Assembly: GCF_039595935.1 (NCBI RefSeq)
Contig: NZ_JBCNKR010000006.1
Coordinates: 620,001-684,000 of the forward strand
Length of the DNA: 64,000 nt
Source of the DNA: Flavobacterium sp.
Lineage (GTDB): Bacteria; Bacteroidota; Bacteroidia; Flavobacteriales; Flavobacteriaceae
Reading direction: 5' to 3'
Made by a program: the position numbers and the translations under genes. Positions 7,213 to 16,002 of the stretch are shown piece after piece (position 1 is the first letter of the stretch; the number at the start of each line of letters is the position of its first letter). Below the pieces are notes generated by a model. That model saw only the letters and a list, made by a program, of their open reading frames with translations, was not told the DNA's origin and made no database searches.

Positions 7213-8730
7213 ATGGCAAAGAAAAATCCAATATCAATTCTGGAAGATTCATTTTTGTCTCTAAAAAAATATTTAGAGACAAATACAAATCAAAATGAAG
7301 CCGTTTTTACGGCTTCATTTATTAATGACCTGCACAAAGAAACTGTTAGTATTCTTGAGGTGTGCAATGAGCTGAATCAAGATGATGCGTTTATTCAAAA
7401 AATAAACAGTTATGTTTCTAATTCTTCTGGATTATTATATAAAGCAGAACATTTTTTCCTTTCAGATATAATAGAACTTTTTGACAAAGTTCCGGGAACA
7501 AAAAACGAAAAAGCACAATTTGTTTTGGCATATTATTACGATGCTTTACGAAATAAACATTTTGCAGATTCAAATTCTGCTGGTGAACTAAACCAATTAA
7601 TTTTTACAAATGAGTTTAAAAATCATTTATTAAAAATTAAGGAAGAAAATAAAATAGCGTCAAAAAACGAACAGGCCTACAAATACCTTTTGCCAGTAAT
7701 TTTATCTGAGACGAAAAACAAAAAAACGGAAGAAATTGTACTTAAATATCAAAATTTTATTCGTTTTGCTTTTGATAAAAAATTTGAAAATAATGACGCA
7801 TTTGATAATTTCTTAGGACTGAAAAAAATAAAAAAAGAGGATAAAAAAACAGCAGATTTACCAGAAAAAGATACTCTTGAAAAAGTGCTCGAAGAACTTC
7901 ATTCATTAATTGGATTAAAAGAAGTAAAACAAGATGTCGCTGAATTGATCAATTTATTAGAAATACAAAAAAAGAGATCAAAACAAGGATTAAAAAATGT
8001 TGAAATTACTTTACACACTGTTTTTTTAGGACCTCCCGGTACAGGAAAAACATCTGTAGCCAGATTATTAAGCCGAATCTTTAAACATTTAGGTTTTTTA
8101 TCAAAAGGGCAAATGTTTGAAACAGACAGAGAGGGATTAGTTGCCGGTTATGTTGGACAGACGGCAGCAAAAGTAAACAGCGCTGTAGAAGCAAGTCTTG
8201 GCGGGGTTTTATTTATTGATGAAGCTTATGCTCTGACACAAAACCTAACAGGAAACGATTATGGAACAGAAGCGGTAAATACATTGATAAAAAGAATGGA
8301 AGACCATCGCGATGATCTGGCCGTTGTTGTTGCCGGATATACTGAACCGATGCAGATTTTTATTGAATCGAATCCGGGCTTAAGATCTCGTTTTAATAGA
8401 TTTTTTCACTTCAAACATTTTACACCCGAAGAATTATTTCAAATTTTTGAATCTTTTTGTAAAAAATCTGATTTTATTGTTTCTGAAGAAGCAAAAGAAA
8501 AACTTACAGATACTTTTGAATTATTATGTTCTGAGAAAGATGAAAGTTTTGGAAATGCAAGAGTAGTGAGAAATTTGTTTGAGAAATGTGTTCAAAATCA
8601 GGCAAACAGAATTGTGAAATTGAAAAAACTAAATCAAAAAATTCTAAAAACATTTTCTGAAGAAGATATTCCGGAACCGAAAGAAACTCAAAAAAATGTA
8701 AAATTTAACGGAGCAGACGAAAACGCTTAA
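7213..8730 (+). CDS. CbxX/SpoVK-type AAA+ ATPase with a long N-terminal helical domain
   Basis: A 505-residue protein. Residues 1 to about 220 are helical and unlike anything I recognise. From about 225 the AAA+ module begins (LHSLIGLKEVKQDVAELINL). Walker A GPPGTGKT is at 273-280, Walker B LFIDEAYAL near 332-338, then NDYGTEAVNTLIKRMEDHRD and the arginine-finger region NPGLRSRFNRFFHF, all characteristic of the CbbX/CfxQ branch. These are hexameric remodelling ATPases; CbbX pulls on inhibited Rubisco, and relatives occur in type VII secretion and sporulation. Here it closes an ABC operon with no Rubisco in sight, so its client may be one of the coiled-coil proteins of the operon (inference). 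Confidence 0.85.
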   Translation: MAKKNPISILEDSFLSLKKYLETNTNQNEAVFTASFINDLHKETVSILEVCNELNQDDAFIQKINSYVSNSSGLLYKAEHFFLSDIIELFDKVPGTKNEKAQFVLAYYYDALRNKHFADSNSAGELNQLIFTNEFKNHLLKIKEENKIASKNEQAYKYLLPVILSETKNKKTEEIVLKYQNFIRFAFDKKFENNDAFDNFLGLKKIKKEDKKTADLPEKDTLEKVLEELHSLIGLKEVKQDVAELINLLEIQKKRSKQGLKNVEITLHTVFLGPPGTGKTSVARLLSRIFKHLGFLSKGQMFETDREGLVAGYVGQTAAKVNSAVEASLGGVLFIDEAYALTQNLTGNDYGTEAVNTLIKRMEDHRDDLAVVVAGYTEPMQIFIESNPGLRSRFNRFFHFKHFTPEELFQIFESFCKKSDFIVSEEAKEKLTDTFELLCSEKDESFGNARVVRNLFEKCVQNQANRIVKLKKLNQKILKTFSEEDIPEPKETQKNVKFNGADENA

Positions 8731-8787
8731 AATCATAAAGATCCCTTAATACCTTGTAGAATTAGACAATTATCTCAAAGAAATAGT

Positions 8788-8795
8788 TATTTTTG
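8788..8795 (+). promoter_or_regulatory. Probable promoter -7 box for the flippase-dut operon
   Basis: TATTTTTG matches TAnnTTTG exactly and lies 28 bases before the chosen start of the flippase gene. No TTG at proper -33 spacing was found, so the call rests on the -7 box alone. Confidence 0.45.
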
Positions 8796-8822
8796 TCCTA
8801 CTAACTTTACTGGAAATATATT

Positions 8823-10283
8823 TTGGGATTATATAAAAATCTATTCAAACAAACTGCAATTTATGGACTGGCAACCGTTTTACCACGAATGCTTAGTTTT
8901 TTATTGGTCAGATTATATACAGGTATTTTACCAACTGCCGAATATGGCGAAGTTTCAATTGTTTTGTCCTGGATGGTTTTCTTCAACGTAGTACTTTCTT
9001 ACGGGATGGAAACTGCTTTTTTTAGATTTTACAGCGCCGAAGAAGACAAAAAAAATGTTATCGCAACATCTACAATATCAATATTTTGGTCATCAATAGG
9101 ATTTTTGTTTGCGGCCTTAATTTTTAGAAACACGCTGGCAAACTGGGCAGAAGTAGATGCACAATATATTACCTACTCAGTTTGGATTTTAGTTTTAGAT
9201 GCATTGGTTTTAGTTCCGTTTTCGAAATTAAGAGCGAATCAAAGACCAATGGTGTATGCAGCCATTAAAATAGGAAATGTAGTAATCAATTTATTACTGA
9301 ACATCTTCTTTTTAATGTATCTGCCAAAATTAGCAGCATCAAATCCTAACTCAGTTTGGGATAATTTATATGTAGAAAATTTCCAAATCGCTTATATTTT
9401 CATTGCCAATTTACTGGCTAGTTTAGCAACATTCATTGTACTTTCACCAAATTATCTTTCGCTTGGGCGAAAGTTCGATCCGGTACTTTGGAAAAAAATG
9501 ATGAAATACGGTCTGCCAATTTTAGTAGCCGGACTTGCATTTGCGGTTAACGAACATTTCGATAAAATCTTATTAGGATATTTACTTCCCGAAAATTTGG
9601 CAAAATCTGAAGTTGGAGCTTATTCAGCCTGTTATAAATTAGGCTTGTTTATGGTTTTATTCGCAACCGCTTTCAGACTTGGAATTGAACCTTTCTTTTT
9701 CAGCCATGCAAAAAACGAAAATGCACCGCAGACTTATGCCGTAATTACAAAATATTTTGTCATTTTGGGTTCACTGATTTTATTGGGAGTTATCGTTTTT
9801 GCAGACATTCTTAAATACCTTTTGCTTGACAATAAATCTTATTGGGAAGCCATGAAAGTAGTGCCTCTAATTATTCTGGCAAACTTCTTTTTAGGAATTT
9901 ACAATAATTTATCGGTTTGGTATAAACTGACAGATAAAACAAAAATTGGAGCTTACATATCTATTGTTGGAGCAATTGTAACCTTGGTTTTAAATTATTT
10001 TTTAATTCCGAAATACAGTTATTACGGTTCAGCAATAGCAACAATTTCTGCTTACGGAAGTATGATGTTAATATCGTATGTTATGGGAAATAAATTTTAT
10101 CCGATACCTTATGATATGAACAAAATTGGGGCATATTTAGGAATATCAATTATATTTTCGGCTATTTCATTTTATGGATTTAGAGAAAATTATTTTGTTG
10201 GAATTCCTTTATTATTAGCTTTTATGTACTTTGTTTACCATAACGAAAAAGACACGATCAAAGGAATCATGAATAGAAAGTAA
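8823..10283 (+). CDS. Polysaccharide/lipid-linked oligosaccharide flippase (Wzx/PST family)
   Basis: A 486-residue inner-membrane protein with about 12-14 hydrophobic helices, belonging to the polysaccharide transport branch of the MOP superfamily, which moves undecaprenyl-linked sugars across the inner membrane. The N-terminus, LFKQTAIYGLATVLPRMLSF followed by LVRLYTGILPTAEYGEVSI, is characteristic. The start is the TTG at 8823; the next ATG would cut into the first membrane helix. It begins a co-directional run (flippase, dut, nucleotidyltransferase, TPR protein, DUF4292 lipoprotein, EnvC-like). The nucleotidyltransferase nearby suggests an envelope-glycan role, but the substrate is not visible. 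Confidence 0.85.
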   Translation: MGLYKNLFKQTAIYGLATVLPRMLSFLLVRLYTGILPTAEYGEVSIVLSWMVFFNVVLSYGMETAFFRFYSAEEDKKNVIATSTISIFWSSIGFLFAALIFRNTLANWAEVDAQYITYSVWILVLDALVLVPFSKLRANQRPMVYAAIKIGNVVINLLLNIFFLMYLPKLAASNPNSVWDNLYVENFQIAYIFIANLLASLATFIVLSPNYLSLGRKFDPVLWKKMMKYGLPILVAGLAFAVNEHFDKILLGYLLPENLAKSEVGAYSACYKLGLFMVLFATAFRLGIEPFFFSHAKNENAPQTYAVITKYFVILGSLILLGVIVFADILKYLLLDNKSYWEAMKVVPLIILANFFLGIYNNLSVWYKLTDKTKIGAYISIVGAIVTLVLNYFLIPKYSYYGSAIATISAYGSMMLISYVMGNKFYPIPYDMNKIGAYLGISIIFSAISFYGFRENYFVGIPLLLAFMYFVYHNEKDTIKGIMNRK

Positions 10284-10312
10284 AAGTGCTTTTTTAATCT
10301 TTATAATAAAAA

Positions 10313-10747
10313 ATGAAAATTCAAATTATCAATAAATCACAACACGATTTACCAAATTACGAAACAATCGCTTCTGCAGGTATGGACTTGCGTGCCAATA
10401 TTTCAGAACCAATTACGTTAAAACCTTTAGAAAGAACAATTGTAAAAACCGGACTTTTTATAGAATTACCAATTGGTTATGAAGCACAGGTAAGACCAAG
10501 AAGTGGACTGGCAGCTAAAAAAGGAGTTACAGTTTTAAATTCTCCGGGAACTGTCGACGCTGATTACAGAGGTGAAATAGGAGTCATTTTGGTAAATTTA
10601 TCGAATGAGGAATTTGTAATTGAAAACGGAGAAAGAATTGCGCAATTAATTATTGCCAAACACGAAAGAGCAGAATGGATTGAAGTTGAAGAGCTTACTG
10701 AAACTTCAAGAGGCGCAGGCGGATTTGGAAGCACTGGACTGAAATAG
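10313..10747 (+). CDS. dut: Deoxyuridine 5'-triphosphate nucleotidohydrolase
   Basis: A 144-residue dUTPase, hydrolysing dUTP to dUMP and pyrophosphate, which keeps uracil out of DNA and supplies dUMP to thymidylate synthase. All five family motifs are present in order: [36 protein letters not shown] with the catalytic aspartate and active-site tyrosine, [10 protein letters not shown], and the glycine-rich tail [10 protein letters not shown] that closes over the active site. Full length for the trimeric class. It lies 29 bases after the flippase gene and is followed by a terminator, so it may end the first part of the operon. Confidence 0.97.
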   Translation: MKIQIINKSQHDLPNYETIASAGMDLRANISEPITLKPLERTIVKTGLFIELPIGYEAQVRPRSGLAAKKGVTVLNSPGTVDADYRGEIGVILVNLSNEEFVIENGERIAQLIIAKHERAEWIEVEELTETSRGAGGFGSTGLK

Positions 10748-10792
10748 TTTTCAGTCAAGCTCCAGTTTTCACTAAAAAAACAAATTAAATTT

Positions 10793-10822
10793 TCCGTAAA
10801 AATATTTACGGATTTTGTATTT
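10793..10822 (+). terminator. Intrinsic terminator after dut
   Basis: An 8-bp perfect stem TCCGTAAA/TTTACGGA (10793-10800, 10805-10812; loop AATA) is followed by TTTTGTATTT. A second short stem, GACTGAAA/TTTCAGTC at 10737-10756, straddles the dut stop. Confidence 0.7.
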
Positions 10823-10879
10823 AAAAACTTGAACTAACCAAACAGGAGATTTTTAATCTTCACACATTAATAGAATATC

Positions 10880-11896
10880 ATGAAAATAATCGTTCCAATG
10901 GCAGGTCGCGGATCAAGACTTCGCCCACATACATTAACAGTTCCAAAACCATTAATTCCTGTTGCAGGAAAATCTATCGTTCATCGTTTAGTTGAAGATA
11001 TTGCTAAAATATTAAAACAACCAATTGAAGAAGTTGCTTTTGTTCTTGGTGATGAAGCATTTTTTGGAGACGATGTTGTCGAAAGCCTTCAGGATTTAGC
11101 TAAAGGTTTGGGAGCAAAAGCTTCAATATATCGTCAAGATCAGCCATTAGGAACTGGTCATGCCATTATGTGTGCAAAAGAATCTTTGTCTGGACCGGCA
11201 GTAATCGCTTATGCAGATACTTTAATTAGAGCCGATTTTGAACTTGATCCATCTGCAGATGCTGTAATCTGGGTAAAACAAGTAGATCAGCCGGAAGCTT
11301 TTGGAGTTGTAAAATTAAATCCAAATAATGAAATTATAGAATTGGTTGAAAAACCAAAAGAGTTTGTAAGTGATTTAGCGGTTATCGGAATTTACTATTT
11401 CAAAGAAGTGGGCGATCTGAAAAAAGAACTTCAGGGCGTTTTAGATAATAACATTCAAAACGGAGGTGAATATCAAATCAACGACGGAATCAAGGCGATG
11501 ATGGCCAACGGAAAAGTTTTTAAAACCGGAAGTGTTGACGAATGGATGGACTGCGGAAACAAAGATGTTACGGTAGAAACCAACAGCAGAATGTTAGGCT
11601 TTTTACATAACGACGGAGAGCATTTAGTGGATTACAATGTGACGCTGGAAAATTCAACCATTATTCCGCCATGTTATATTGGAGAAAATGTAGTCTTGAA
11701 AAACACAACAGTTGGTCCAAATGTTTCTTTAGGAAAAGGATGTCATGTAACAGATAGTTTTATTAAAAATAGCTTAATACAAACTAATTCTCAAATAAAA
11801 AACGCTAACTTAGATAATGCAATGATTGGAAATCATGTAAGTTACGATGGTAAATTTACAAGTATCAGCATTGGAGATTATTCAGTTTTAGAATAA
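10880..11896 (+). CDS. Sugar nucleotidyltransferase with C-terminal left-handed beta-helix
   Basis: A 338-residue protein of the glucose-1-phosphate nucleotidyltransferase superfamily. The N-terminal catalytic motif IIVPMAGRGSRLRPHTL followed by PKPLIPVAGKS (the G-x-G-x-R-L-x-P signature and the P-K-x-L-x-P-V loop) is intact, with PLGTGHAIM and AYADTLI as further nucleotide/metal contacts. From about residue 245 a hexapeptide-repeat beta-helix begins (VTLENSTIIPPCYIGENVVL), as in GlmU- and GlgC-like enzymes. It activates a sugar phosphate with an NTP for glycan synthesis; which sugar is not clear. It starts about 130 bases after dut, behind a terminator, and leads into the TPR gene 41 bases on. 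Confidence 0.88.
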   Translation: MKIIVPMAGRGSRLRPHTLTVPKPLIPVAGKSIVHRLVEDIAKILKQPIEEVAFVLGDEAFFGDDVVESLQDLAKGLGAKASIYRQDQPLGTGHAIMCAKESLSGPAVIAYADTLIRADFELDPSADAVIWVKQVDQPEAFGVVKLNPNNEIIELVEKPKEFVSDLAVIGIYYFKEVGDLKKELQGVLDNNIQNGGEYQINDGIKAMMANGKVFKTGSVDEWMDCGNKDVTVETNSRMLGFLHNDGEHLVDYNVTLENSTIIPPCYIGENVVLKNTTVGPNVSLGKGCHVTDSFIKNSLIQTNSQIKNANLDNAMIGNHVSYDGKFTSISIGDYSVLE

Positions 11897-11937
11897 AAAA
11901 GAGATTCATTTTTTTATAAAATGAAACCATAAGAAAG

Positions 11938-13284
11938 ATGAAAAAAAGTATTTTGATAATTTTATTTTTTGCGTTGCTAAGCAATTCAGCTTCGGTTTTT
12001 GCACAAACGGAACCGGAAGATATTGCTTTGGCTCCAGATGATTATCAAGATGCTTTTTACGAATCTTTGAAACAAAAAGGAATTGAAAATTACGATAAGG
12101 CTATAGCATCTTTAGAAAAATGTATCAAAATAAAACCTACTGATGCGGTTGCTTATTTTGAATTAGGAAAAAATTATCTGGCTTTAAAACAATATCAAAA
12201 CGCGCAAAGTGCTTTTGAAAAAGCTACAGAGTTAAATCCAAAAAACAAATGGTATTGGTTAGGCATTTATGATGTAAGTTACGAAACCAAAAATTATCCT
12301 TTGGCGATAGAAACAATTCAAAAAATTATTGTTTTTGATGAAGAATATAAAGATGATTTGATTTCTTTATACATGCTTACAAATCAATTTGATAAAGCAT
12401 TGGTTGCCATTAATGAAATGAACGATAAATTCGGAAAATCAGAAGATCGGGACAGATATAAACTGCAGATTTTATCTCAGGGAAAATATCAAAATGCTGA
12501 AATTTCAAATCTGATTGATCAGATTAAAAAGAATCCAAAAGAAGAATCAAATTATGTAAATCTGATTTTCTTATATTCAAAATCTGAAGAAACAGACAAA
12601 GCACTTGATGTTGCTAAACAACTGGCAAAAGAAATTCCAAATTCTGAATGGGCTCAGGTAAGTTTGTTTAAAGGATATTTAGATGCAAATCAAGCCGATA
12701 AGGCAATTAAATCGATGAATATAATTTTGGCAAGTCCAAAAATTGATTCAAAAATAAAACACCGAACTTTAAATGAATTTTTGATTTATGTAAACAAAAA
12801 TCCACAGTACGGGCCAGATTTAGAAAAAGCCATTTCCTATTTTGATAATGATAAAGAAGTGGATGTTGCTAAAGAAATTGGAAAATTTTATCATAGTAAA
12901 AACCAATTTGAAAATGCAATTAAATATTATGAAAAAGATTTAAAGTCCAATTCAGATACAGATCGCGAAACCAATTTGCTTTTACTTGAAGCTTATGCTC
13001 AAGCCAAACAATTTGAGCCAATGACAAAAAGGGCGATGACAATGATTGAGGTTTACCCAAGCCAGCCCCAATTTTACTATTATGCCGGATTAGGCAGTAA
13101 TCAGCTGCAGCAATTTAAAAATGCAAAAACCGTTTTAGAAATGGGGCTTGATTATGTTGTTGATGACAAAAATCTGGAAGCAAATTTTAATATTCAATTA
13201 GGAGAGGCATATAATGGACTAGGAGATGCCAAGAAAAAAGAGGAATACTTTTTGAAGGCAAATGAATTATTAAAAAAGAAATAA
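11938..13284 (+). CDS. Secreted tetratricopeptide-repeat protein
   Basis: A 448-residue protein. The first 22 residues (KKSILIILFFALLSNSASVFA-Q) form a cleavable signal peptide with an AQ junction. TPR units follow from about residue 40 (e.g. AVAYFELGKNYLALKQYQNA, then KNKWYWLGIYDVSYETKNYP), with a second block near the C-terminus (QFYYYAGLGSNQLQQFKNAK). TPR arrays bind partner proteins; this one probably works in the periplasm as an assembly factor. It lies 12 bases before the DUF4292 lipoprotein gene, and a gene order TPR-DUF4292-EnvC suggests a shared envelope-maintenance role (inference). Confidence 0.85.
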   Translation: MKKSILIILFFALLSNSASVFAQTEPEDIALAPDDYQDAFYESLKQKGIENYDKAIASLEKCIKIKPTDAVAYFELGKNYLALKQYQNAQSAFEKATELNPKNKWYWLGIYDVSYETKNYPLAIETIQKIIVFDEEYKDDLISLYMLTNQFDKALVAINEMNDKFGKSEDRDRYKLQILSQGKYQNAEISNLIDQIKKNPKEESNYVNLIFLYSKSEETDKALDVAKQLAKEIPNSEWAQVSLFKGYLDANQADKAIKSMNIILASPKIDSKIKHRTLNEFLIYVNKNPQYGPDLEKAISYFDNDKEVDVAKEIGKFYHSKNQFENAIKYYEKDLKSNSDTDRETNLLLLEAYAQAKQFEPMTKRAMTMIEVYPSQPQFYYYAGLGSNQLQQFKNAKTVLEMGLDYVVDDKNLEANFNIQLGEAYNGLGDAKKKEEYFLKANELLKKK

Positions 13285-13296
13285 GGAGAAATTAAA

Positions 13297-14076
13297 ATGA
13301 AAAAATATATTATAATTGTATTAGCCGCTTCGTTTATGATTTCATGTAAATCAAAAGCCGTAGCAGTTCAGAACAATACTACTACCGAAGTTGTTGCCAA
13401 AAAAGACAACAAAGCAATCGAAAAACATTACGAAAACAAATTAGATTTTTCGACCTTAAATATAAAAGCGAGCGCAAAATATGAAGACGAAAAACAAAGT
13501 CAAAACGTTACCGCTGATATAAAAATCGAAAAAGATAAACAGATTTTAATAAGCGTTCGATTTTTAGGAATCACAATGGCAAAAGCTTTGATAACTCCAA
13601 CAACTGTAAGTTATTACGAAAAAATAAAAGGAACTTATTACGAAGGAGATTTTACCAGTTTGAGTGAATGGTTAGGAACAGAATTAGATTATAATAAAGT
13701 TCAGAATTTATTAATTGGAGAAGCTTTTGATGATTTACGAAAAGGAGATTACACACAAACAATTGTAGAAAATCTTTTTAGATTAGAAGACAAAAAAAGC
13801 CAAAAAATTCAAAAAGCATTTTATTTAGATCCTGAAAAATATTTAATACAAAAAGAAGAGATTTCGCAGCCATCTGAAAATATAAAATTAGAAATCAATT
13901 ATTCAGATATAAAAACTTTCAATCAGGGAACAATTCCAACAACGCTGACAATTAATGCCGTTCAGCCAAAAGGAACAACTAATATTAATTTGAATTACAA
14001 TAATATTTCATTTAACGAAGAACTTTCTTTTCCGTATAGTGTGCCAAGCGGTTATAAAAAAGTTTTAATTAAGTAA
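13297..14076 (+). CDS. DUF4292 lipoprotein
   Basis: A 259-residue lipoprotein. The signal peptide ends in a lipobox at MISC (Cys-17), so it should be lipid-anchored on the periplasmic side. The body matches the DUF4292 type found throughout Bacteroidetes, with a LolB/LppX-like beta-rich build: KASAKYEDEKQSQNVTADIK near 58-77 and FLGITMAKALITPTTVSYYE near 93-112. Relatives have no established biochemical role; similarity to the LolA/LolB fold suggests handling of lipoproteins or lipids. It sits between the TPR gene and the EnvC-like gene with gaps of 12 and 24 bases, so these three are one transcript. Confidence 0.82.
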   Translation: MKKYIIIVLAASFMISCKSKAVAVQNNTTTEVVAKKDNKAIEKHYENKLDFSTLNIKASAKYEDEKQSQNVTADIKIEKDKQILISVRFLGITMAKALITPTTVSYYEKIKGTYYEGDFTSLSEWLGTELDYNKVQNLLIGEAFDDLRKGDYTQTIVENLFRLEDKKSQKIQKAFYLDPEKYLIQKEEISQPSENIKLEINYSDIKTFNQGTIPTTLTINAVQPKGTTNINLNYNNISFNEELSFPYSVPSGYKKVLIK

Positions 14077-14100
14077 ATTTGCAAAAAGAAAAATAGAAAG

Positions 14101-15354
14101 ATGCCAAAATTTCTCCTAAGCCTAATTTTTGTTTGCGCCACGACTTTTGTCTGGGCACAAGATTCGCAGCAAGAAAAACTTGAACAGCGCAAAGCGCAGA
14201 TTCTTCAGGAAATTAAAGACAATGAAAAAATGCTGCAGTCTGTAAGAAAAAAAGAAAAATCAGCTGTAAACGAATATTTAATTCAGGCAAATAAAATCAA
14301 GCTAAAAGAGAAACTAATTAATACTACGGCAAAACAGGAAAGAATCCTTAGCAATGATATGTATATTAATCAAGTGAAGGTTAATAAACTAAAAAAAGAA
14401 CTGGCAGTATTAAAGGAAGATTATGCCAAAATGATCTTAAAATCATATAAAAGCCGTTCAGAACAAAGCAGGGCAATGTTTATTTTGTCTTCAGAAAGTT
14501 TTTTACAAGCCTATAAAAGAGCGCAATATTTAAAACAATATACCACTTTTAGAAAAAACCAAGGTTTAGAAATTCAGGAAAAAAGTGCACAATTGGTTGA
14601 TTTTAATGCAAAACTTGACGGACAAAGACAGGTTAAGAAAAAAATCATTGCTGAAAATCAAAAAGAAAAACAAAGTTTAGAAGTAGAGAAAAAAGAACAG
14701 CAAAAACTGGTTAACTCTATTAAAAAAGATAAAAACAGAATTGCTGCTGATATTAAAGCAAAACAAAGCGAATCAAAAAGAATCGACAGACAAATTGATC
14801 GTTTGATTCGTGAAGCCATTGCCGAAGCAAACAGAAAAGCAGCGGCAGAAAAAGCAAAAGAAAATCCAGGATCAACAGCTCCAAAAGCTCCGGTTTCATC
14901 TTCTAAAATTGTTCTGACTCCAGAAGATAAAGTTCTGGCTGCTGACTTTAAAGCAAACAAAGGAAGACTGCCTTGGCCGGTAGAAAAAGGATTTATTTCA
15001 TTAGGATACGGAGATCAGCCTCACCCATTATACCCTTCAATTTCGGTACACAATTCAGGAGTTGAGATTACTACAGAAGATGGTGCAAATGCAAGAGCCG
15101 TTTTTGCAGGTGAAGTATTCAGTGTAATGGTATTATCTCCGGTGAATACAGTAGTAATGATTCAGCATGGAGATTACTTTAGCGTTTACCAAAACTTAAG
15201 TAAAGTATTTGTAAGCAAAGGAGAAAAAGTTTCGATAAAACAAAACATTGGAAAAGTAAGAACCAGCGGTGATACAGGGAAAACAGTTATTAAATTTTTG
15301 ATTCTTCAAAATACAACCAATTCCGATCCGGAGAATTGGTTACAAAACAGATAA
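14101..15354 (+). CDS. EnvC-like murein hydrolase activator (degenerate M23 domain)
   Basis: A 417-residue exported protein. A 19-residue signal peptide (ending VWA-QD) is followed by a long coiled coil (about 24-265) and a C-terminal LytM/M23 domain (about 290-415), the EnvC/NlpD layout. Active LytM enzymes need H-x(3)-D and H-x-H. Here the first motif reads HNSGVEI (Asp replaced by Glu), the segment corresponding to YAHLS reads YQNLS, and the last reads KFLIL (His replaced by Lys). The domain is therefore probably catalytically dead and acts by activating amidases at the division site, as known for EnvC. It is the last gene before a strong terminator. Confidence 0.87.
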   Translation: MPKFLLSLIFVCATTFVWAQDSQQEKLEQRKAQILQEIKDNEKMLQSVRKKEKSAVNEYLIQANKIKLKEKLINTTAKQERILSNDMYINQVKVNKLKKELAVLKEDYAKMILKSYKSRSEQSRAMFILSSESFLQAYKRAQYLKQYTTFRKNQGLEIQEKSAQLVDFNAKLDGQRQVKKKIIAENQKEKQSLEVEKKEQQKLVNSIKKDKNRIAADIKAKQSESKRIDRQIDRLIREAIAEANRKAAAEKAKENPGSTAPKAPVSSSKIVLTPEDKVLAADFKANKGRLPWPVEKGFISLGYGDQPHPLYPSISVHNSGVEITTEDGANARAVFAGEVFSVMVLSPVNTVVMIQHGDYFSVYQNLSKVFVSKGEKVSIKQNIGKVRTSGDTGKTVIKFLILQNTTNSDPENWLQNR

Positions 15355-15355
15355 T

Positions 15356-15385
15356 AAAAAGGGAGCTTATAAAGCTCCCTTTTTT
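15356..15385. terminator. Bidirectional intrinsic terminator
   Basis: AAAAAGGGAGCTT/AAGCTCCCTTTTTT: 8-bp GC-rich core (15361-15368/15372-15379) flanked by an A tract on one side and a T tract on the other. It lies between the convergent EnvC-like and CBS-domain genes and can serve both. Confidence 0.9.
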
Positions 15386-15387
15386 AT

Positions 15388-15807
15388 TTAATCATATTGT
15401 TCTAAAAAATATTTAATAACATCCGTTGTTGTCACAATTCCTTTTAGTTCTCCATTATCAACAACCGGAAGAGCGTGAAACTCTTCTTTTGCAAATGTCG
15501 ATGCCAAATCTTTAATAATGGTATCAGAAGGTAATGTTTTAGGTTTTGAGGTCATAACCTGAGGAATAGTCAGCATATCCAAAATAGCTTCATCAACTCC
15601 GTCTTGTCCGTCAAACAAAGCTCCAAAAGTCAAACGGTTAATATCGGTTCTGCTGATAATACCCACAACTTCTTTTCCGTTAACAACCGGAAGATGTCGA
15701 ATAGAATTAGACCTTAGTTTTTCTATCACTTTTCTCAAGTCATCAGTTTGATTTACAGTCACTACAGCTTTAGTCATAATGTGGCTGATTGGTTCTCTTT
15801 TTTTCAT
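15388..15807 (-). CDS. CBS-domain protein
   Basis: A 139-residue cytoplasmic protein consisting of a tandem CBS pair (Bateman module): first repeat about 8-60 (ISHIMTKAVVTVNQTDDLRK ... HLPVVNGKEVVGIISRTDI), second about 78-139 (PQVMTSKPKTLPSDTIIKDL ... HALPVVDNGELKGIVTTTDV). Such stand-alone pairs bind adenosine nucleotides and act as energy sensors; the target is not evident. I start at the ATG at 15807 (MKKREPISHIM); an upstream in-frame ATG at 15855 would add 16 hydrophobic residues with no similarity to the family and is rejected. Monocistronic, ending at the shared terminator. Confidence 0.88.
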   Translation of the reverse strand: MKKREPISHIMTKAVVTVNQTDDLRKVIEKLRSNSIRHLPVVNGKEVVGIISRTDINRLTFGALFDGQDGVDEAILDMLTIPQVMTSKPKTLPSDTIIKDLASTFAKEEFHALPVVDNGELKGIVTTTDVIKYFLEQYD

Positions 15808-15990
15808 AATAGATAGTTTTATATTTATATCAAAAATGTAAAATAAAACTTGCAAATCGTATGACTTTTATCATCGTTTAACGAAATAAAAAAGCCTATA
15901 TTAAATGTAAAAAATTGACAATTAAGAAGAACAATTTCAATAATAATCCTTTAGTCTGTTTGAAATTGTGAGGATTGAATTTAAAAATAG

Positions 15991-15998
15991 TATTTTTG
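15991..15998 (+). promoter_or_regulatory. Promoter -7 box of rbfA
   Basis: TATTTTTG is a perfect TAnnTTTG box ending only four bases before the rbfA ATG at 16003. A TTG at 15966-15968 gives a 22-base spacer. The transcript would start at or almost at the start codon, so this gene should be leaderless or nearly so. Confidence 0.7.
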
Positions 15999-16002
15999 CA
16001 CT

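Noticed and set aside
7213..8730. AAA+ protein as a Rubisco activase
   Set aside because: No Rubisco or Calvin-cycle gene is present and the N-terminal domain differs; similarity is limited to the AAA+ core.
14658..14960. A minus-strand frame inside the EnvC-like gene
   Set aside because: It is antisense to a well-supported gene with coiled-coil codon bias and has no features of its own.
15808..15855. Upstream start for the CBS-domain protein
   Set aside because: It adds a hydrophobic stretch not seen in stand-alone CBS pairs.
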